This document shows positions 36,525 to 46,082 of a DNA stretch of 64,000 nucleotides, one piece after another. Positions within the stretch are counted from its first letter, which is position 1; each line of letters starts with the position of its first letter. A program made the translations under genes and the position numbers. The stretch spans positions 22,971 through 86,970 of the forward strand of contig JAMXHR010000003.1 in the NCBI GenBank assembly GCA_023955635.1. Reading direction: 5' to 3'. The notes under the pieces are model-generated. The model worked only from the letters and a program-made list of their open reading frames with translations, was not told the origin of the DNA and did no database searches. This DNA comes from Methanosarcina sp. ERenArc_MAG2. GTDB taxonomy: Archaea; Halobacteriota; Methanosarcinia; Methanosarcinales; Methanosarcinaceae.

Positions 36525-37832
36525 TCAGTCCCTCACGCCGTCGATCTCAACAATGAGATGTCGGGGTCCGCGTAGAGTGGAACTCTGCCGGTATGGGGGT
36601 GGATCATGCACGAGTCTAGGGTTTTCGAGTCGTCTTATGATCTCTGTTAGTGCGATCTGCGTCTCCAACCTTGCAAGTGGGGCACCGTAACAGTAATGGA
36701 TGCCACTGCCAAAGCCAAGGTGCATATTATCCCTGCGATCGGGATCGAATTTATCGGGGTCATGAAAGCGAGTCGGATCACGGCTTCCAGAGGCAAGCAG
36801 CAGGATCACAGGCGAGCCTTTCTGAATCGTAGTACCGGCAATATTAATATCGGTGAGAGCCACGCGGTTTGGCAGAATTTGGACAGGAGGCTCATAGCGT
36901 AGCAGCTCCTCGACCAGGCGAATGACCAGATTTGGTTCACGCCGCAGCCGCTCGAGAACCTCGGGGTGCCTTAATAGTGTGAGCATGCCGTTTGTGATCA
37001 GGTTCACTGTAGTCTCATGACCGGCAATGAGCAGCAAGCTTGCAGTGCTCACTATATCTGCCGGAGCCATCGCCCCGTCGGGACCGTGATCTATTATAAG
37101 TCCTGAAAGCAGGTCGGAACCAGGTTGCTTGCGATGGCGCTCGATCAGTGCTTCCATATACTGCTCAAGTTTCTTAAAGGTCTGGCCAGATTGTTCTTGT
37201 CGCCGCTTCCGTTCCTCCTGGCTTTCCTGGGGGTCCAGGTCAATGCCTTCGATAATAGCTTCTGACAAAGAATGAAGGTGTGGCTGATCCTCGGAAGGTA
37301 TCCCAAGCAGCTCGCTGATCATCTTCACCGGAATTGGATATGCGAAGTCCTCGACGATGTCAATCGACGCCTTGCCTTTCATAGTGTCTATCTGCCGATT
37401 TGCAAGGCGAATCAGCTGGGGTTCCATGTCAGTCACTCTGCCCGGCTTGTGCGGAGGGCCAAAAGGCCATGTAGCCTGCCGACGCAGTCGATCGTGCTCA
37501 GGTGGATCTAGACCGATGAAGCTTGGAATTACTTCCGTTTCTGAACCCTGGTTGGGTACGGGTACTTCTGCTTCCTGTGCCTGATTTTCAGAAGCAGGCT
37601 CCTGATTGGTCGGAAAACCTGCAGGAGCAAGCTCGCGCACGAAACGCTTGCGGAAGTCCGAACCGATCCGCGGATCGTGGAGTAGAGAGACAATCTCCCG
37701 GTAGGTGCTGACAACATAGCTACCATCTGTTTGTCGTGTAATTGGTTTCCGGCGTAGCTGGGCATAGAGCGGATAAGGGTTGGCACGGTTGGCGTAGTCA
37801 AGAACTTGCTCATACAAAGATTGCTGCGTCAT
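36525..37832 (-). CDS. cytochrome P450, bacterial class
   Basis: 435 residues from ATG 37832 (MTQQSLYEQVLDYANRANPY), which follows CAGGAG; the longer frame to 38063 overlaps the reductase gene. Visible are the I-helix LLIAGHETTVNLITNG with the acid-threonine pair, the ExxR in VEELLRYEPPVQ and the heme-binding HLGFGSGIHYCYGAPLARLE with the cysteine thiolate. It would hydroxylate an unknown small molecule using electrons from the co-encoded ferredoxin and reductase. No signal or membrane segment. The high GC and bacterial-type sequence point to transfer from Bacteria. Oxygen dependence in a strict anaerobe is puzzling. Confidence 0.9.
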   Translation of the reverse strand: MTQQSLYEQVLDYANRANPYPLYAQLRRKPITRQTDGSYVVSTYREIVSLLHDPRIGSDFRKRFVRELAPAGFPTNQEPASENQAQEAEVPVPNQGSETEVIPSFIGLDPPEHDRLRRQATWPFGPPHKPGRVTDMEPQLIRLANRQIDTMKGKASIDIVEDFAYPIPVKMISELLGIPSEDQPHLHSLSEAIIEGIDLDPQESQEERKRRQEQSGQTFKKLEQYMEALIERHRKQPGSDLLSGLIIDHGPDGAMAPADIVSTASLLLIAGHETTVNLITNGMLTLLRHPEVLERLRREPNLVIRLVEELLRYEPPVQILPNRVALTDINIAGTTIQKGSPVILLLASGSRDPTRFHDPDKFDPDRRDNMHLGFGSGIHYCYGAPLARLETQIALTEIIRRLENPRLVHDPPPYRQSSTLRGPRHLIVEIDGVRD

Positions 37833-37845
37833 GATCCGACTCCTG

Positions 37846-39279
37846 TTATTTGGGTTGGAACCCTGGCGGTACACGCGGATCCTGTACTTTGGCGCTTGTG
37901 GATGATTCCTCTGGAGGAGATATGCTCGGGCCGGGACCGGTCGGTGTAGCAATGGGACTATGGGTAGATTGTCCACGAGGCGGAAATCCGGCAGGAACTG
38001 GCCGAAGCTCGGCTGGCCCATCAGGAGCATGCAGTACAGGCGGAAATGGTGCACGGGCCTCAATCATTGCCTTGTAAGCAGGCAGCCAGCGGGCCATATT
38101 TACAGTTAGTGCTGCGACAATTCTACCCTTGTGGCCATAGGCCGCAACTAACCGACGTTCCGCTATCGATCCCTGCGTGAGCACAACCTCATCGGCGAAG
38201 GTTGGGAGGCCGACAGTCTTCAGGTTGACGCCAAACTGACGGGACCAGAAGGCAGGCAGGGTTTCGTATGCCCGGCGATCTGCCGGAGCACTCATCATAT
38301 TATGCGCGGCCGTTCTTGCTTGCTCAACAGAGTTTCCCCAGTGCTCGACTGTCAATAGCTCGCCTTCGTAGAGCGGATGAGGCCAGCGAGCCACGTCCCC
38401 GGCGACGAAAATGTTGTCTGTGGCCATTCCATTGGTGTTGAAAGCGCGACAGGTGGAATCACAGATTATCCCACGGGAGTCAAATGCCAGCCCGGAATCA
38501 TGCAACCATTCGACGTTTCGTACTGCTCCAAGAGCGACCACAGCCACATCTATATCGAGCGTATCGCCATCCGAGAGGTAGGCATGGCGCAGCCGTCCGT
38601 TCTCATCTCCCTCAAGCGCCGTAATCGTAACATTGCAGCGTAGGTCAACTCCGTGCGCGCATTGGAGCTGACCAGCAAACATGCCCGCAGCCGAACCGAG
38701 AGCACCGATGAGAGGCGTAGAGCTGCGTTCTGTGACCGTGACAGTCAGATCTAGCTCTCTGCAGACTGAAGCAACCTCGGAGCCGATGAAACCACCTCCG
38801 ATCACCAGCACTCGCTTCGGCCCGGCAGCCAACCTGGCTCGTAGCTTGGCAGCATCATCGCGGGTACGCAACAGGCATACTCCATCAAGGGCAGCCTGTG
38901 CCGAATCTGGCCACGGCCGGGCACGCGTCCCGGTGGCGATCAAGAGACGGTCAAAGCCAAACCTCCTCCCATCAGCAAGCTCGACTTCCCGGTTCTCAAG
39001 AGCAAGCCCTATGGCGGGCACACCAAGCAACCACTCGGCATGGAGATCAACCCTCTGCGGTAGGGTCGTGTGCTCTGCCGGTAGCAGGCCTGTGAGGACA
39101 GTTTTAGACAGAGGCGGGCGATCATAGGGGGCATATGGCTCGTCGCCGATCACAGTTATCGTCCCGGTAAATCCCTCGGAACGCAACGCCTCTGCGGCAC
39201 TCAAGCCAGCCAACGAGGCGCCAACGATGATTATTCTTTGTACAGAGGAGGCTGTCTTCTCGGTATCACTACTGCTCAT
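37846..39279 (-). CDS. FAD-dependent ferredoxin reductase of the P450 system
   Basis: 477 residues from ATG 39279, preceded by GAGGAAATC and overlapping the ferredoxin stop by 11 bases (a longer frame starts at 39312). The FAD motif IIIVGASLAGLSAAEAL, the conserved PYDRPPLSK, the NAD(P)H motif VLVIGGGFIGSEVA and the second FAD motif NIFVAGDVARW define the rhodocoxin/putidaredoxin reductase family. The proline-rich tail (about 45 residues ending VPPGFQPK) is unusual. It passes electrons from NAD(P)H to the ferredoxin. Confidence 0.9.
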   Translation of the reverse strand: MSSSDTEKTASSVQRIIIVGASLAGLSAAEALRSEGFTGTITVIGDEPYAPYDRPPLSKTVLTGLLPAEHTTLPQRVDLHAEWLLGVPAIGLALENREVELADGRRFGFDRLLIATGTRARPWPDSAQAALDGVCLLRTRDDAAKLRARLAAGPKRVLVIGGGFIGSEVASVCRELDLTVTVTERSSTPLIGALGSAAGMFAGQLQCAHGVDLRCNVTITALEGDENGRLRHAYLSDGDTLDIDVAVVALGAVRNVEWLHDSGLAFDSRGIICDSTCRAFNTNGMATDNIFVAGDVARWPHPLYEGELLTVEHWGNSVEQARTAAHNMMSAPADRRAYETLPAFWSRQFGVNLKTVGLPTFADEVVLTQGSIAERRLVAAYGHKGRIVAALTVNMARWLPAYKAMIEARAPFPPVLHAPDGPAELRPVPAGFPPRGQSTHSPIATPTGPGPSISPPEESSTSAKVQDPRVPPGFQPK

Positions 39280-39505
39280 TATGATTTCCTCGCTGCTGCC
39301 CCAATTGCTCATCCAGCCAGCAAATACTAATTGCCTGTACCGGGCAAGCTGCAGCAGCCCGTTCTACCTGCACTCGTAGCGAATCATCCGGCACATAATC
39401 ATATTCGAGCGACTCTCCATCCTTTATCCAGAATACCGACGGTGCAGCAAATACGCACTGAGCATAGCTCTCACATCGGTTCAGGTCGACCACGATTCGC
39501 AGCAT
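39269..39505 (-). CDS. 3Fe-4S-type ferredoxin of the P450 system
   Basis: 78 residues with GGAGG before the ATG. The cysteines in NRCESYAQCVFAAP and AAACPVQAISI (three ligands, the middle cluster position occupied by alanine or tyrosine) indicate a [3Fe-4S] ferredoxin as usual beside bacterial P450s. It is first in the operon; the reductase and P450 genes follow with overlap and a 13-base gap. The whole operon is clearly richer in G+C than its surroundings. Confidence 0.88.
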   Translation of the reverse strand: MLRIVVDLNRCESYAQCVFAAPSVFWIKDGESLEYDYVPDDSLRVQVERAAAACPVQAISICWLDEQLGQQRGNHNEQ

Positions 39506-40036
39506 TGCGAAACCTCCAGTTCCAGAAACTTAATAAGCAGCCTCAAGTCTTTTCAATCTTGGGGACCTGTTTTGCCTCCAGGTCATTTCGTACGACGAAA
39601 ACCGCATGATCAAAATGGTCAGGAATCATGCAGTGTGTGCCTTCTACCCTCATTAACGCAATTGGAGCTTTCTCCATCTAATCCCCTATCCAAAAATTAT
39701 CATTGCCAACTGCAGAAGTCTGCGAAAACAGCAACTCATTTTTGTTTATTTGGCCTGTTATCGAACTCTTCGTAATTTAACAATTCGTCTTCTGCAATAT
39801 CTTATAGTAAGCGACCTCATGAACCCTTAATAACCAAATGTTTATCATTTCAGCGTTTGGTACCATCCCCATTGTACAACGCTTTCAATATCACCCTGAT
39901 AAACTAAAGAAGAGCCTGGGACAAAGACTTGTAAGATAATAATTAGGGAATTTTTATATATATAAGTATTTGGCTATGTAGAAAACTTATCTAAATCAGT
40001 TTCAAGAGGCTGAAAATAAATACGTATAAATATATC
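39506..40036. other. intergenic upstream of the P450 operon
   Basis: It holds the operon promoter. GC content drops to the local background by about 39700, marking the edge of the transferred block. Plus-strand frames here are antisense shadows. No gene seen. Confidence 0.45.
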
Positions 40037-40090
40037 TGGCTATTCAGTTCAAATTAGTTGGGATTTGTTATTCAGAGGATTTCTATAGAG
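40037..40090 (+). repeat. direct repeat flanking the P450 cassette, right copy
   Basis: Partner of 36339-36394; see there. The two copies lie about 3.6 kb apart in the same orientation. Confidence 0.65.
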
Positions 40091-40962
40091 TCGTATTCTT
40101 GTCTTTCCTTACATCTGATTGTGAAGTAAAAATTGAAAATAAATAATATTAACACTTTGGGTCTATCATTAAGTGGTTGTTAAGAGTATTCTGAAAAATA
40201 AAATCAAACAGGTAACTGTGGACGACCGAGTTTTGGGATGATTCCATAAAAGATGTGAACTGATTAAATAAAATCCAATTCAATCGCTGTATTTTTATAA
40301 TATTATTTACATTATATTAATTGGTTCATGAGGGAGTAATCTGTGGAGTGAATTCAGGACAGCCTAAAATCTGATCCCGTAATATACTTCATTAACATGT
40401 ATCTGTAAAATGGAGCAAATTCAGGACAGCTTGAAATCTGATCCCGTAATATACTTCATTCGTGCAGGTCAAACCTTGTGAACCACCTTACAACTAACTT
40501 TTTTACTCGACCTTCAAGCCTGTAGTACTTTTTTCTCATTTTTTACTGCTTTTCCCTACCTTTTTCGCGTTCTTCTTTTCTTCTGTCTTTGCCTGGCTGT
40601 AATCGTTAAAGCCTTCAGGCATATAACCAGACCTAAAATTGCCACCTTCAAGGGCAAATATCGAATCATTGTGTTTTTCAATACACTTTTAAAACACGTC
40701 TAATAGTTAACCTGCACAACATTAAAACCTCAATCGTGAGGTCGAGAATGAGCCAGTTTTTTCTGTCCCGGCACTCCTTTTTCAGTTTTCTAAGTAAAAT
40801 TTTCCGTCTCGATTCTTAAAAGTATATTTTGCCCTTAAGCGAAAAAGATATTCAGAGAGGAAACGAAAAGTTTCTGGCTACTACCTGCTCTCCAAAGTGC
40901 AGGTAAGTATAAAAAAGCTTGAAAAATAGTAATAATAATTTGGACTATTAATAGTTTCTAAA
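40091..40962. other. gene-free stretch with a 67-bp tandem duplication
   Basis: 40344-40393 and 40411-40460 are near-identical (AATTCAGGACAGC..., CTGATCCCGTAATATACTTC), a tandem repeat with a period of 67 bp. The rest is AT-rich and without ORFs. 40720-40960 is the region downstream of the tRNA gene. Confidence 0.6.
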
Positions 40963-41034
40963 TGGACTCGGCGGGATTTGAACCCGCGGCCTTTACGTTG
41001 CGAACGTAACGATCTACCCCTGATCTACGAGCCC
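40963..41034 (-). tRNA. tRNA-Ala (anticodon CGC)
   Basis: On the minus strand a 72-nt cloverleaf can be folded: acceptor GGGCTCG/CGAGTCC (one G-T pair), D arm GATC/GATC, anticodon arm TTACG-TTCGCAA-CGTAA, T arm GCGGG-TTCAAAT-CCCGC, discriminator A. The anticodon CGC reads GCG (alanine). CCA is not encoded. It lies about 70 bases downstream of the aEF-1beta gene on the same strand. Confidence 0.93.
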
Positions 41035-41101
41035 TTTTAAAGAAGAGAGAAGAATGAAAAGATGAGTTTTCCGGACGCATTGTCCGGTTCTCTTCTCTTT
41101 C

Positions 41102-41371
41102 TTAAATGCGGTAGAGTTCCAGGATCTGGATGTTTTCGACGCCCGGAACTTTTGCGAATGCTTCTTCTACGGCTTCGGTTCCGCCTTCCTCGTCGTTAAC
41201 GATTAACGTAACGATCAGTGCCTTTAATCCGAAAGCGATAGGTTCTTCGATAATGTCTCCATAAAGGTCAGTCCCTGCCGGGATTACACCTTTAAGTTTA
41301 TCTTTTAGTTCTACAAGGTCAGTGTCAATGCTTTCCGGCATAATTTTCATTTTTGCTGCGACTTCTCCCAT
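41102..41371 (-). CDS. ef1b: translation elongation factor aEF-1beta
   Basis: 89 residues, the normal archaeal length, from ATG 41371 with GAGGA upstream (the frame runs back to 41419). It is the guanine-nucleotide exchange factor for aEF-1A. MGEVAAKMKIMPESIDTDLV at the start, EEPIAFGLKALIVTLIV in the middle and VPGVENIQILELYRI at the end are family hallmarks. It is downstream of the small zinc-ribbon gene, an arrangement seen in other archaea, and upstream of tRNA-Ala. Confidence 0.93.
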   Translation of the reverse strand: MGEVAAKMKIMPESIDTDLVELKDKLKGVIPAGTDLYGDIIEEPIAFGLKALIVTLIVNDEEGGTEAVEEAFAKVPGVENIQILELYRI

Positions 41372-41456
41372 TCTGATTCCTCTTATATTTATATCTGATC
41401 CTGTTGTTCTGGATTTCACGTTACTTGTTTCATGTGATGCGAGACTTTACCTTAAT

Positions 41457-41636
<180 letters not shown>

Positions 41637-41817
41637 TTAAAAGTTATTCCGCATAGTAGATTTGTAAAGTGTTGCCGGTGAATCAGGTGCCTTTCTTAAG
41701 CATCGATTTTCTGCTCTTACTGGCGCCTTTATTAACATTAGCAGATTTAATTAACTGAATATAAATAATGCTTTTTGAATACGCTTTGCTTCTCCCTAGT
41801 CATATACGATATACGAT

Positions 41818-42485
41818 TTAAATATTCCCCTTTACTACAGTACCAAGTACAGGCTTCCCATACACTGCCCGAACCACCCTTTCCGGACATTTCCCGTTTA
41901 CAATTAAGCATTCCATTCCGTTTTTAAGGAGGAATTCCGGCAGGACAGCGTCGATGCAACTTACACAGCTTCCCGTAAAACTGGCAGCAGAGATTTCCCT
42001 GACCAATTTTTCGTCCCTGAATATTCCATCCACATCCGTAGCCTTTATAAACACTGCCTCGATCTGCTTTGCAACCCAGGCTGCAATAGTGTCAGAAGTC
42101 ACATCCCAGATATGAGGTAGAGGGTCTTCGTTTTTCAGGAGCCTGTAGGGAAACAGGATAGAGATTCCCTGATGAAGGTCTTTTATCGAATCTGTAGCTA
42201 TTGCGCTGCTTTTATCCTGGAGGTAGCAGGCATACTGTTCCATACCAAGTATGGCCATCCAGTGGGCTGCGTCGGCACCGAGAGAAAACCTCTCGTCAGC
42301 TTCCCTTGCAGCATCAGCAAACAATCCTCCTCCAGGTACAATGAGAATGGAACAGGGCAGTCTTGCGGATATATGCTCCCCATCTGCAGCCATAAGGCTT
42401 CCGGAGCCAAATTCTTTTACTAGCCTGCCTAAAAGGTCGGGAGCTTCCTTGATGAGGCTCCCCCTATTTTGATTACCACTCTCAT
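41818..42485 (-). CDS. mfnE: MfnE-like amino-acid-kinase family protein (frame broken in a G run)
   Basis: The ATG at 42485 follows AAAGGAAG. MRVVIKIGGSLIKEAPDLLG is recovered only if the five-G run (C5 at 42460-42464) has one more G; the rest (SILIVPGGGLFADAAREADE, HIWDVTSDTIAAWVAKQIEA, FIKATDVDGIF) is in one frame to 41818. This is an amino-acid kinase fold. MfnE phosphorylates 5-(aminomethyl)-3-furanmethanol phosphate to the diphosphate in methanofuran synthesis. The adjacent mfnF supports the assignment. The break is probably a sequencing error. Confidence 0.75.
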
Positions 42486-42555
42486 AATCTTCCTTTCAGA
42501 GTTTTTATTCACAGGTGCTTTCGCTTTCTATTCAGTTGCATCGAAACCTGGAATT

Positions 42556-43530
42556 TCAGGCATCCAGCAGTCTGGCAGCAGCATATGCCGGGAAGACCTT
42601 TGAAATTTCCTCTCCCCAGTACCCGGAAACTGAGATGCATTCGAAATCAAGCCTTTCTGAAGCTTCTTTAATCATAAATTCTCCCAGTCCTGCTGCTGCG
42701 ATTCTCTCAAGCCCGTTTCTTTGCGCGACCTCGGAAATAGCTTCAGCCAGGGCAGAGACCTGTTTTTCTTTTACCTGGCCTGCTATTTCGTATACATCTT
42801 CTTCTCTTATTTCGGAAAGGTCCGCACAGACCAATCTCGAAATCCTGCGCATAGCATCTTTTTTGCTCCTGCCTGCTCCATCGGCAGTTTCACACGTATA
42901 CATTTTTTCATCAATTTCCCCAAGCAGGAGATAAGCATCTGCAGTTGTTGCAAAAAGCTCTGAAGCGGTCCTACACCAACCCCTTTCAAGTTTTACTTTT
43001 TCGAGAAGTGTGGCAAGGTTTGTCCTTAGCGTACCTGCATATACAAGTTCACTCCTGACCAATCTTTCAAAATCAGTAAGTCCTGCTCTGTGCTCCCCGG
43101 AAATAATAGGGATAATGTCGCTTGTGGTACTGCCCACATCCACAAAGATGCAGTCCCTGAGTTCTGTTCCTATTAGCCTGGCTGAAGCCGCCCAGTTGGC
43201 AGCAGCAAGTTCCCTTAGACTATTAGCTTCGCTCTGGAACCTGCCCATGTTGTTTATGTACGAGGCTTTTGAAGGGCCGAAAGCGGAATCAACAGCTACC
43301 TTTATAAAACGGATTCCCTGTTCCTTGTCTTCAAAACAGTCCGCAAGTTCGCCTGTCATAACAATGGCGACTTTTTCGGGCTGAAGCCTCTGTGCGATTT
43401 CCTTCAAGACCTCCGGAAGTCGGGTATTTTTCCAGAGAGGTAAATAGTGCAGTTCCACAATTGTTCCGTCCGAGGAGGCAACTTTGGTATTCGCTCCTCC
43501 AATATCAAGCCCGATAACTTTCGAATCCAT
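42556..43530 (-). CDS. mfnF: MfnF, methanofuran precursor synthase
   Basis: 324 residues of the hydantoinase/ASKHA-like family annotated as H4MPT-linked C1 transfer pathway protein; MfnF couples the furan moiety with gamma-glutamyltyramine. N-terminal nucleotide-binding motif GLDIGGANTKVASSDG, FVDVGSTTSDIIPI near 150 and AAAGLGEFMIKEA near the end. Unbroken. It precedes mfnE by about 70 bases on the same strand, forming an operon. Confidence 0.85.
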   Translation of the reverse strand: MDSKVIGLDIGGANTKVASSDGTIVELHYLPLWKNTRLPEVLKEIAQRLQPEKVAIVMTGELADCFEDKEQGIRFIKVAVDSAFGPSKASYINNMGRFQSEANSLRELAAANWAASARLIGTELRDCIFVDVGSTTSDIIPIISGEHRAGLTDFERLVRSELVYAGTLRTNLATLLEKVKLERGWCRTASELFATTADAYLLLGEIDEKMYTCETADGAGRSKKDAMRRISRLVCADLSEIREEDVYEIAGQVKEKQVSALAEAISEVAQRNGLERIAAAGLGEFMIKEASERLDFECISVSGYWGEEISKVFPAYAAARLLDA

Positions 43531-43584
43531 TTTTGATCCCTTTTTCCAATCTTTTTTTCAGCTTTCCTTATATTCTTCACTCCG

Positions 43585-43959
43585 ATGGTTTTTCAGCCTG
43601 TCCGAAAAGCTCGCCAAGAACATCCTTTGAAAAGAAGGATGAAGGGCGAATATATTCAACATATTGCCAGCGTTTTTCATGCATGGATAACTCGAAAATC
43701 CAGGGATTTCCTGCGAAAATGTAGGGATAAAGATAAGCTGAAACCGCGCACAATTGTTAATACCGTCCAGGTATTGGAGCCATTCATTGAATTTCTCGGG
43801 GACAGGCAATTATCGGAAGATATAGTTTATGACTATATAGAGACGCTGGATGAGCGCACGTTCAAGCGACAGGGGAAGGAAAAGACATATGCACCCAGCA
43901 CAAGATATTTTATAGAAACAACTCTAAAAAATTTATTGCACCTCATCCACCCAAATTGA
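43585..43959 (+). pseudogene. tyrosine recombinase, N-terminal core-binding part only
   Basis: RDFLRKCRDKDKLKPRTIVN, VLEPFIEFLGDRQLSE and YAPSTRYFIETTLKNLLHLI form the SAM-like core-binding domain of XerD/integrase-type recombinases. The frame ends at 43957 before any catalytic domain, and the R-H-x-x-R/Y residues are not found downstream. It is a remnant of an integrated element between mfnF and mfnD. Confidence 0.6.
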
Positions 43960-43980
43960 AAAACAGGTTCAAATACTCCT

Positions 43981-44341
43981 CAATCAGAAGGCTATAGAAG
44001 CGCCAGGGAATAAAAAAGTGTGGTGAAAATTTTTGTAATCCCTGGAATGCCTATTATCAGGATCATGTTTTTTACTCTGAAAATATTGATATATAAAGTG
44101 AATACATGTTAAATATGTTCAAGTACCTAGAAATTTAGTCACGTGGGGTAGTTAGTAGTTTGTCGTCAATGCCGATTGGTATTGGACTCGTCACCCTGAA
44201 GCCAATCGGCATACAACTCTTTTCAGGATTGTTTGTGCTTAAAAAATATCTGATAAAACTGTCTGATAATAGGTTCCACTTTATAAATCCACATGGTCAA
44301 AAGCTTATCAATCAGAAGGCTATAGAAGCACCTGGGAATAA
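43981..44341 (+). repeat. 33-bp direct repeat pair
   Basis: 43981-44012 and 44309-44341 share CAATCAGAAGGCTATAGAAG plus a GGGAATAA tail. A hairpin (ATGCCGATTGG with complement CCAATCGGCAT, 44168-44212) lies between. The arrangement beside a recombinase remnant could be duplicated attachment sequence or decayed coding repeats. Confidence 0.5.
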
Positions 44342-44479
44342 GAAGCCTGACATAAGTTGTGGTAAAGTCTTAGATGCCTGTTAAAATCATTATTTTGTTC
44401 AGTTATCATTCCTATTTGAGGCTATATTACCCTGACAACACATATTAAAAACAGTATTAAGTTCAGTTCTCTCCTTTGT

Positions 44480-44740
44480 CTATGGGGGTATATGACGCAC
44501 ATTCAGTGTTACAGCCCCCATAACCAGAAGTCCAAAAGTACACCTATCAATCCGGATGTGCTTAGGTTCCCTGCTATCGTTATGCACAGGCTCGTACCAA
44601 TATTTATGATAAATACAACCATCCTTTATGAGATTTATTCTTTTTTGGGTTTTTGATTGATTGCAGTCATTAAATGTGGAAAATAATACTAAAGTTTGGT
44701 AGTTCCAAAAGATATTAAAAAGTATATCCTTTATAGTCAT
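44480..44740 (-). CDS. hypothetical protein (86 aa)
   Basis: An ATG preceded by AAAGGGGGT, an unusually strong ribosome-binding site. The product starts MTIKDILFNIFWNYQTLVLF and ends MGAVTLNVRHIPP. No family recognised. Two cysteines and several aromatic residues; soluble. It may be a young or decayed gene in the accessory insert. Confidence 0.4.
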   Translation of the reverse strand: MTIKDILFNIFWNYQTLVLFSTFNDCNQSKTQKRINLIKDGCIYHKYWYEPVHNDSREPKHIRIDRCTFGLLVMGAVTLNVRHIPP

Positions 44741-45133
44741 TGTATACCCCCTTTAATCTAATGGATCCAAACATATAAAAAAATTATCGCATGTAGTCAT
44801 GTAGAAAGATACGCGTATTTATATTCCAACTGAGAACATTATCAAGTGCCTTTCATTTAATTTCCCTTAAAGCAATCTGTTTATTACGGTTGCTTCAGCC
44901 TGCTCGAAGTATGTTCCAAATATGATCAGGTATCATATTTTTGGATAGAAACAACAGAAGAAGGAGAAAAAGACAAAAGAACATGGAAGGGATAAATTGT
45001 TCAGGCTCCCTTAAAAACTGTTAACTGTTTAACGCCTTAAAAAACTGTTCATAGTTTGCATTACATTATCCGGAAGCTCCGCAAACTAAAGAGATAGTAA
45101 AAAACTGGAAAACTTTTTTTAGTTAGGTGATTG
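44741..45133. other. intergenic, no gene seen
   Basis: AT-rich with imperfect short repeats (AAAAACTGTTAACTG / AAAAACTGTTCATAG near 45013-45055). Nothing else stands out. Confidence 0.4.
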
Positions 45134-45457
45134 TTACTCTGTTATTATAAGCTCTATTTTCTGACTATTGATTCCATAAAACCCTTCATATCCTATTTTA
45201 TAAACTGCATTATTATAAAATTTTATATTAGTGAAAGTCTTTACCCTGAGGCCATTAACCAAAGAATCATAAAAAACACAGTTATACACACTAATAGAAT
45301 CGCAATTGATACAATGAATGCAATTGTAATACCCTTTCCCATGCGGTTTGGCTCCGTTTCCATCACCATTTGAATTAATCTCCAAATTTCTAATTGTATA
45401 ATATAAACTCCAATTCCTTATATTAATGGTTTTCATGCAGACCATCCTGCAGACCAT
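45134..45457 (-). pseudogene. fragment of a parallel beta-helix (PbH1) surface protein
   Basis: A 107-residue frame with repeating short strands typical of right-handed beta-helix proteins (IRNLEINSNGDGNGAKPHGK, NCDSISVYNCVFYDSLVNGL, FTNIKFYNNAVYKIGYEGFY). It stops abruptly at 45134. Upstream, another frame contains a short direct repeat (GATGGTCTGCAG / GATGGTCTGCAT). It is probably the remains of one of the large surface beta-helix proteins common in Methanosarcina. Confidence 0.5.
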
Positions 45458-45503
45458 CCTGATATGATTTAGAATTGTAATTATCCAAGTACTGATTTGT
45501 TAC

Positions 45504-45704
45504 ATGAAAGTATTTGTACAAAACAAATTGGTTGGTATTTGTAAAAAAACATACAGAAAAAGAGTCATGAAGATCAAAGAGAAATACAAACTCAGAAAAT
45601 CCAGCGGCCCTTACATTAACCATGTCGATAAAGAGAATCTCGATGCTTTCGTAATGTCCTTCGGAGGTGCTACCGCATTAAACCTGACACATGCATCGGA
45701 CTTA
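45504..45704 (+). pseudogene. unrecognised coding remnant cut by a family D MITE
   Basis: The frame reads KRVMKIKEKYKLRKSSGPYI, NHVDKENLDAFVMSFGGATA and LNLTHASD before entering the MITE at 45705. Unknown family. The sequence looks coding, but both ends are unclear. Confidence 0.25.
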
Positions 45705-45835
45705 GAGCCTATCCGAAAAGTGTTGTTACCTACTGTAACTTTTACAATTGACAATATGTACAACCGGAAAGAATGCCGATATTATAGACCTCTCGTAACT
45801 TTTCAACATGCGTTAATGACTTTTCGGATAGGCTC
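45705..45835. repeat. MITE family D copy, intact (131 bp)
   Basis: Ends GAGCCTATCCGAAAAGT and its complement, flanked by TTA on both sides (45702-45704, 45836-45838). This is the best-preserved copy and the reference for the nested one at 22549-22963. Confidence 0.85.
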
Positions 45836-45846
45836 TTAATCGAGGC

Positions 45847-45952
45847 TAGTACTGCGATTCCGAAGTATGTTCACAAAACTTTACTTTTAAAGCTATTTCC
45901 CGATTATGAATTTTCCACTAGATCGGGAATTTATTTTGGAATCGAAGCACTA
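45847..45952. repeat. MITE family C copy (TA-flanked, 106 bp)
   Basis: TA-GTACTGCGATTCCGAAGTAT to TTTTGGAATCGAAGCAC-TA. Other copies at 53625-53732 and 59145-59250, both touching an IS630-related end. Confidence 0.75.
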
Positions 45953-46082
45953 ACGCTTATCTTGATGGTTTCTTCTATATCTCTATGTGGCAGCTCTCAC
46001 ATGAGAAACAGGGCCAGTGCCTTACATCACACATTGTTATCTTCTTTGATACCATTTATCAATTTCTCTAAATAGTTAAGAC

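Noticed and set aside
37850..39127. Several long plus-strand ORFs opposite the reductase and P450 genes
   Set aside because: They are shadows caused by the high GC content of the true minus-strand genes.
40091..40962. Possible integration site next to tRNA-Ala
   Set aside because: No copy of the tRNA 3' end is found elsewhere in the window, and the P450 flanking repeats do not match the tRNA.
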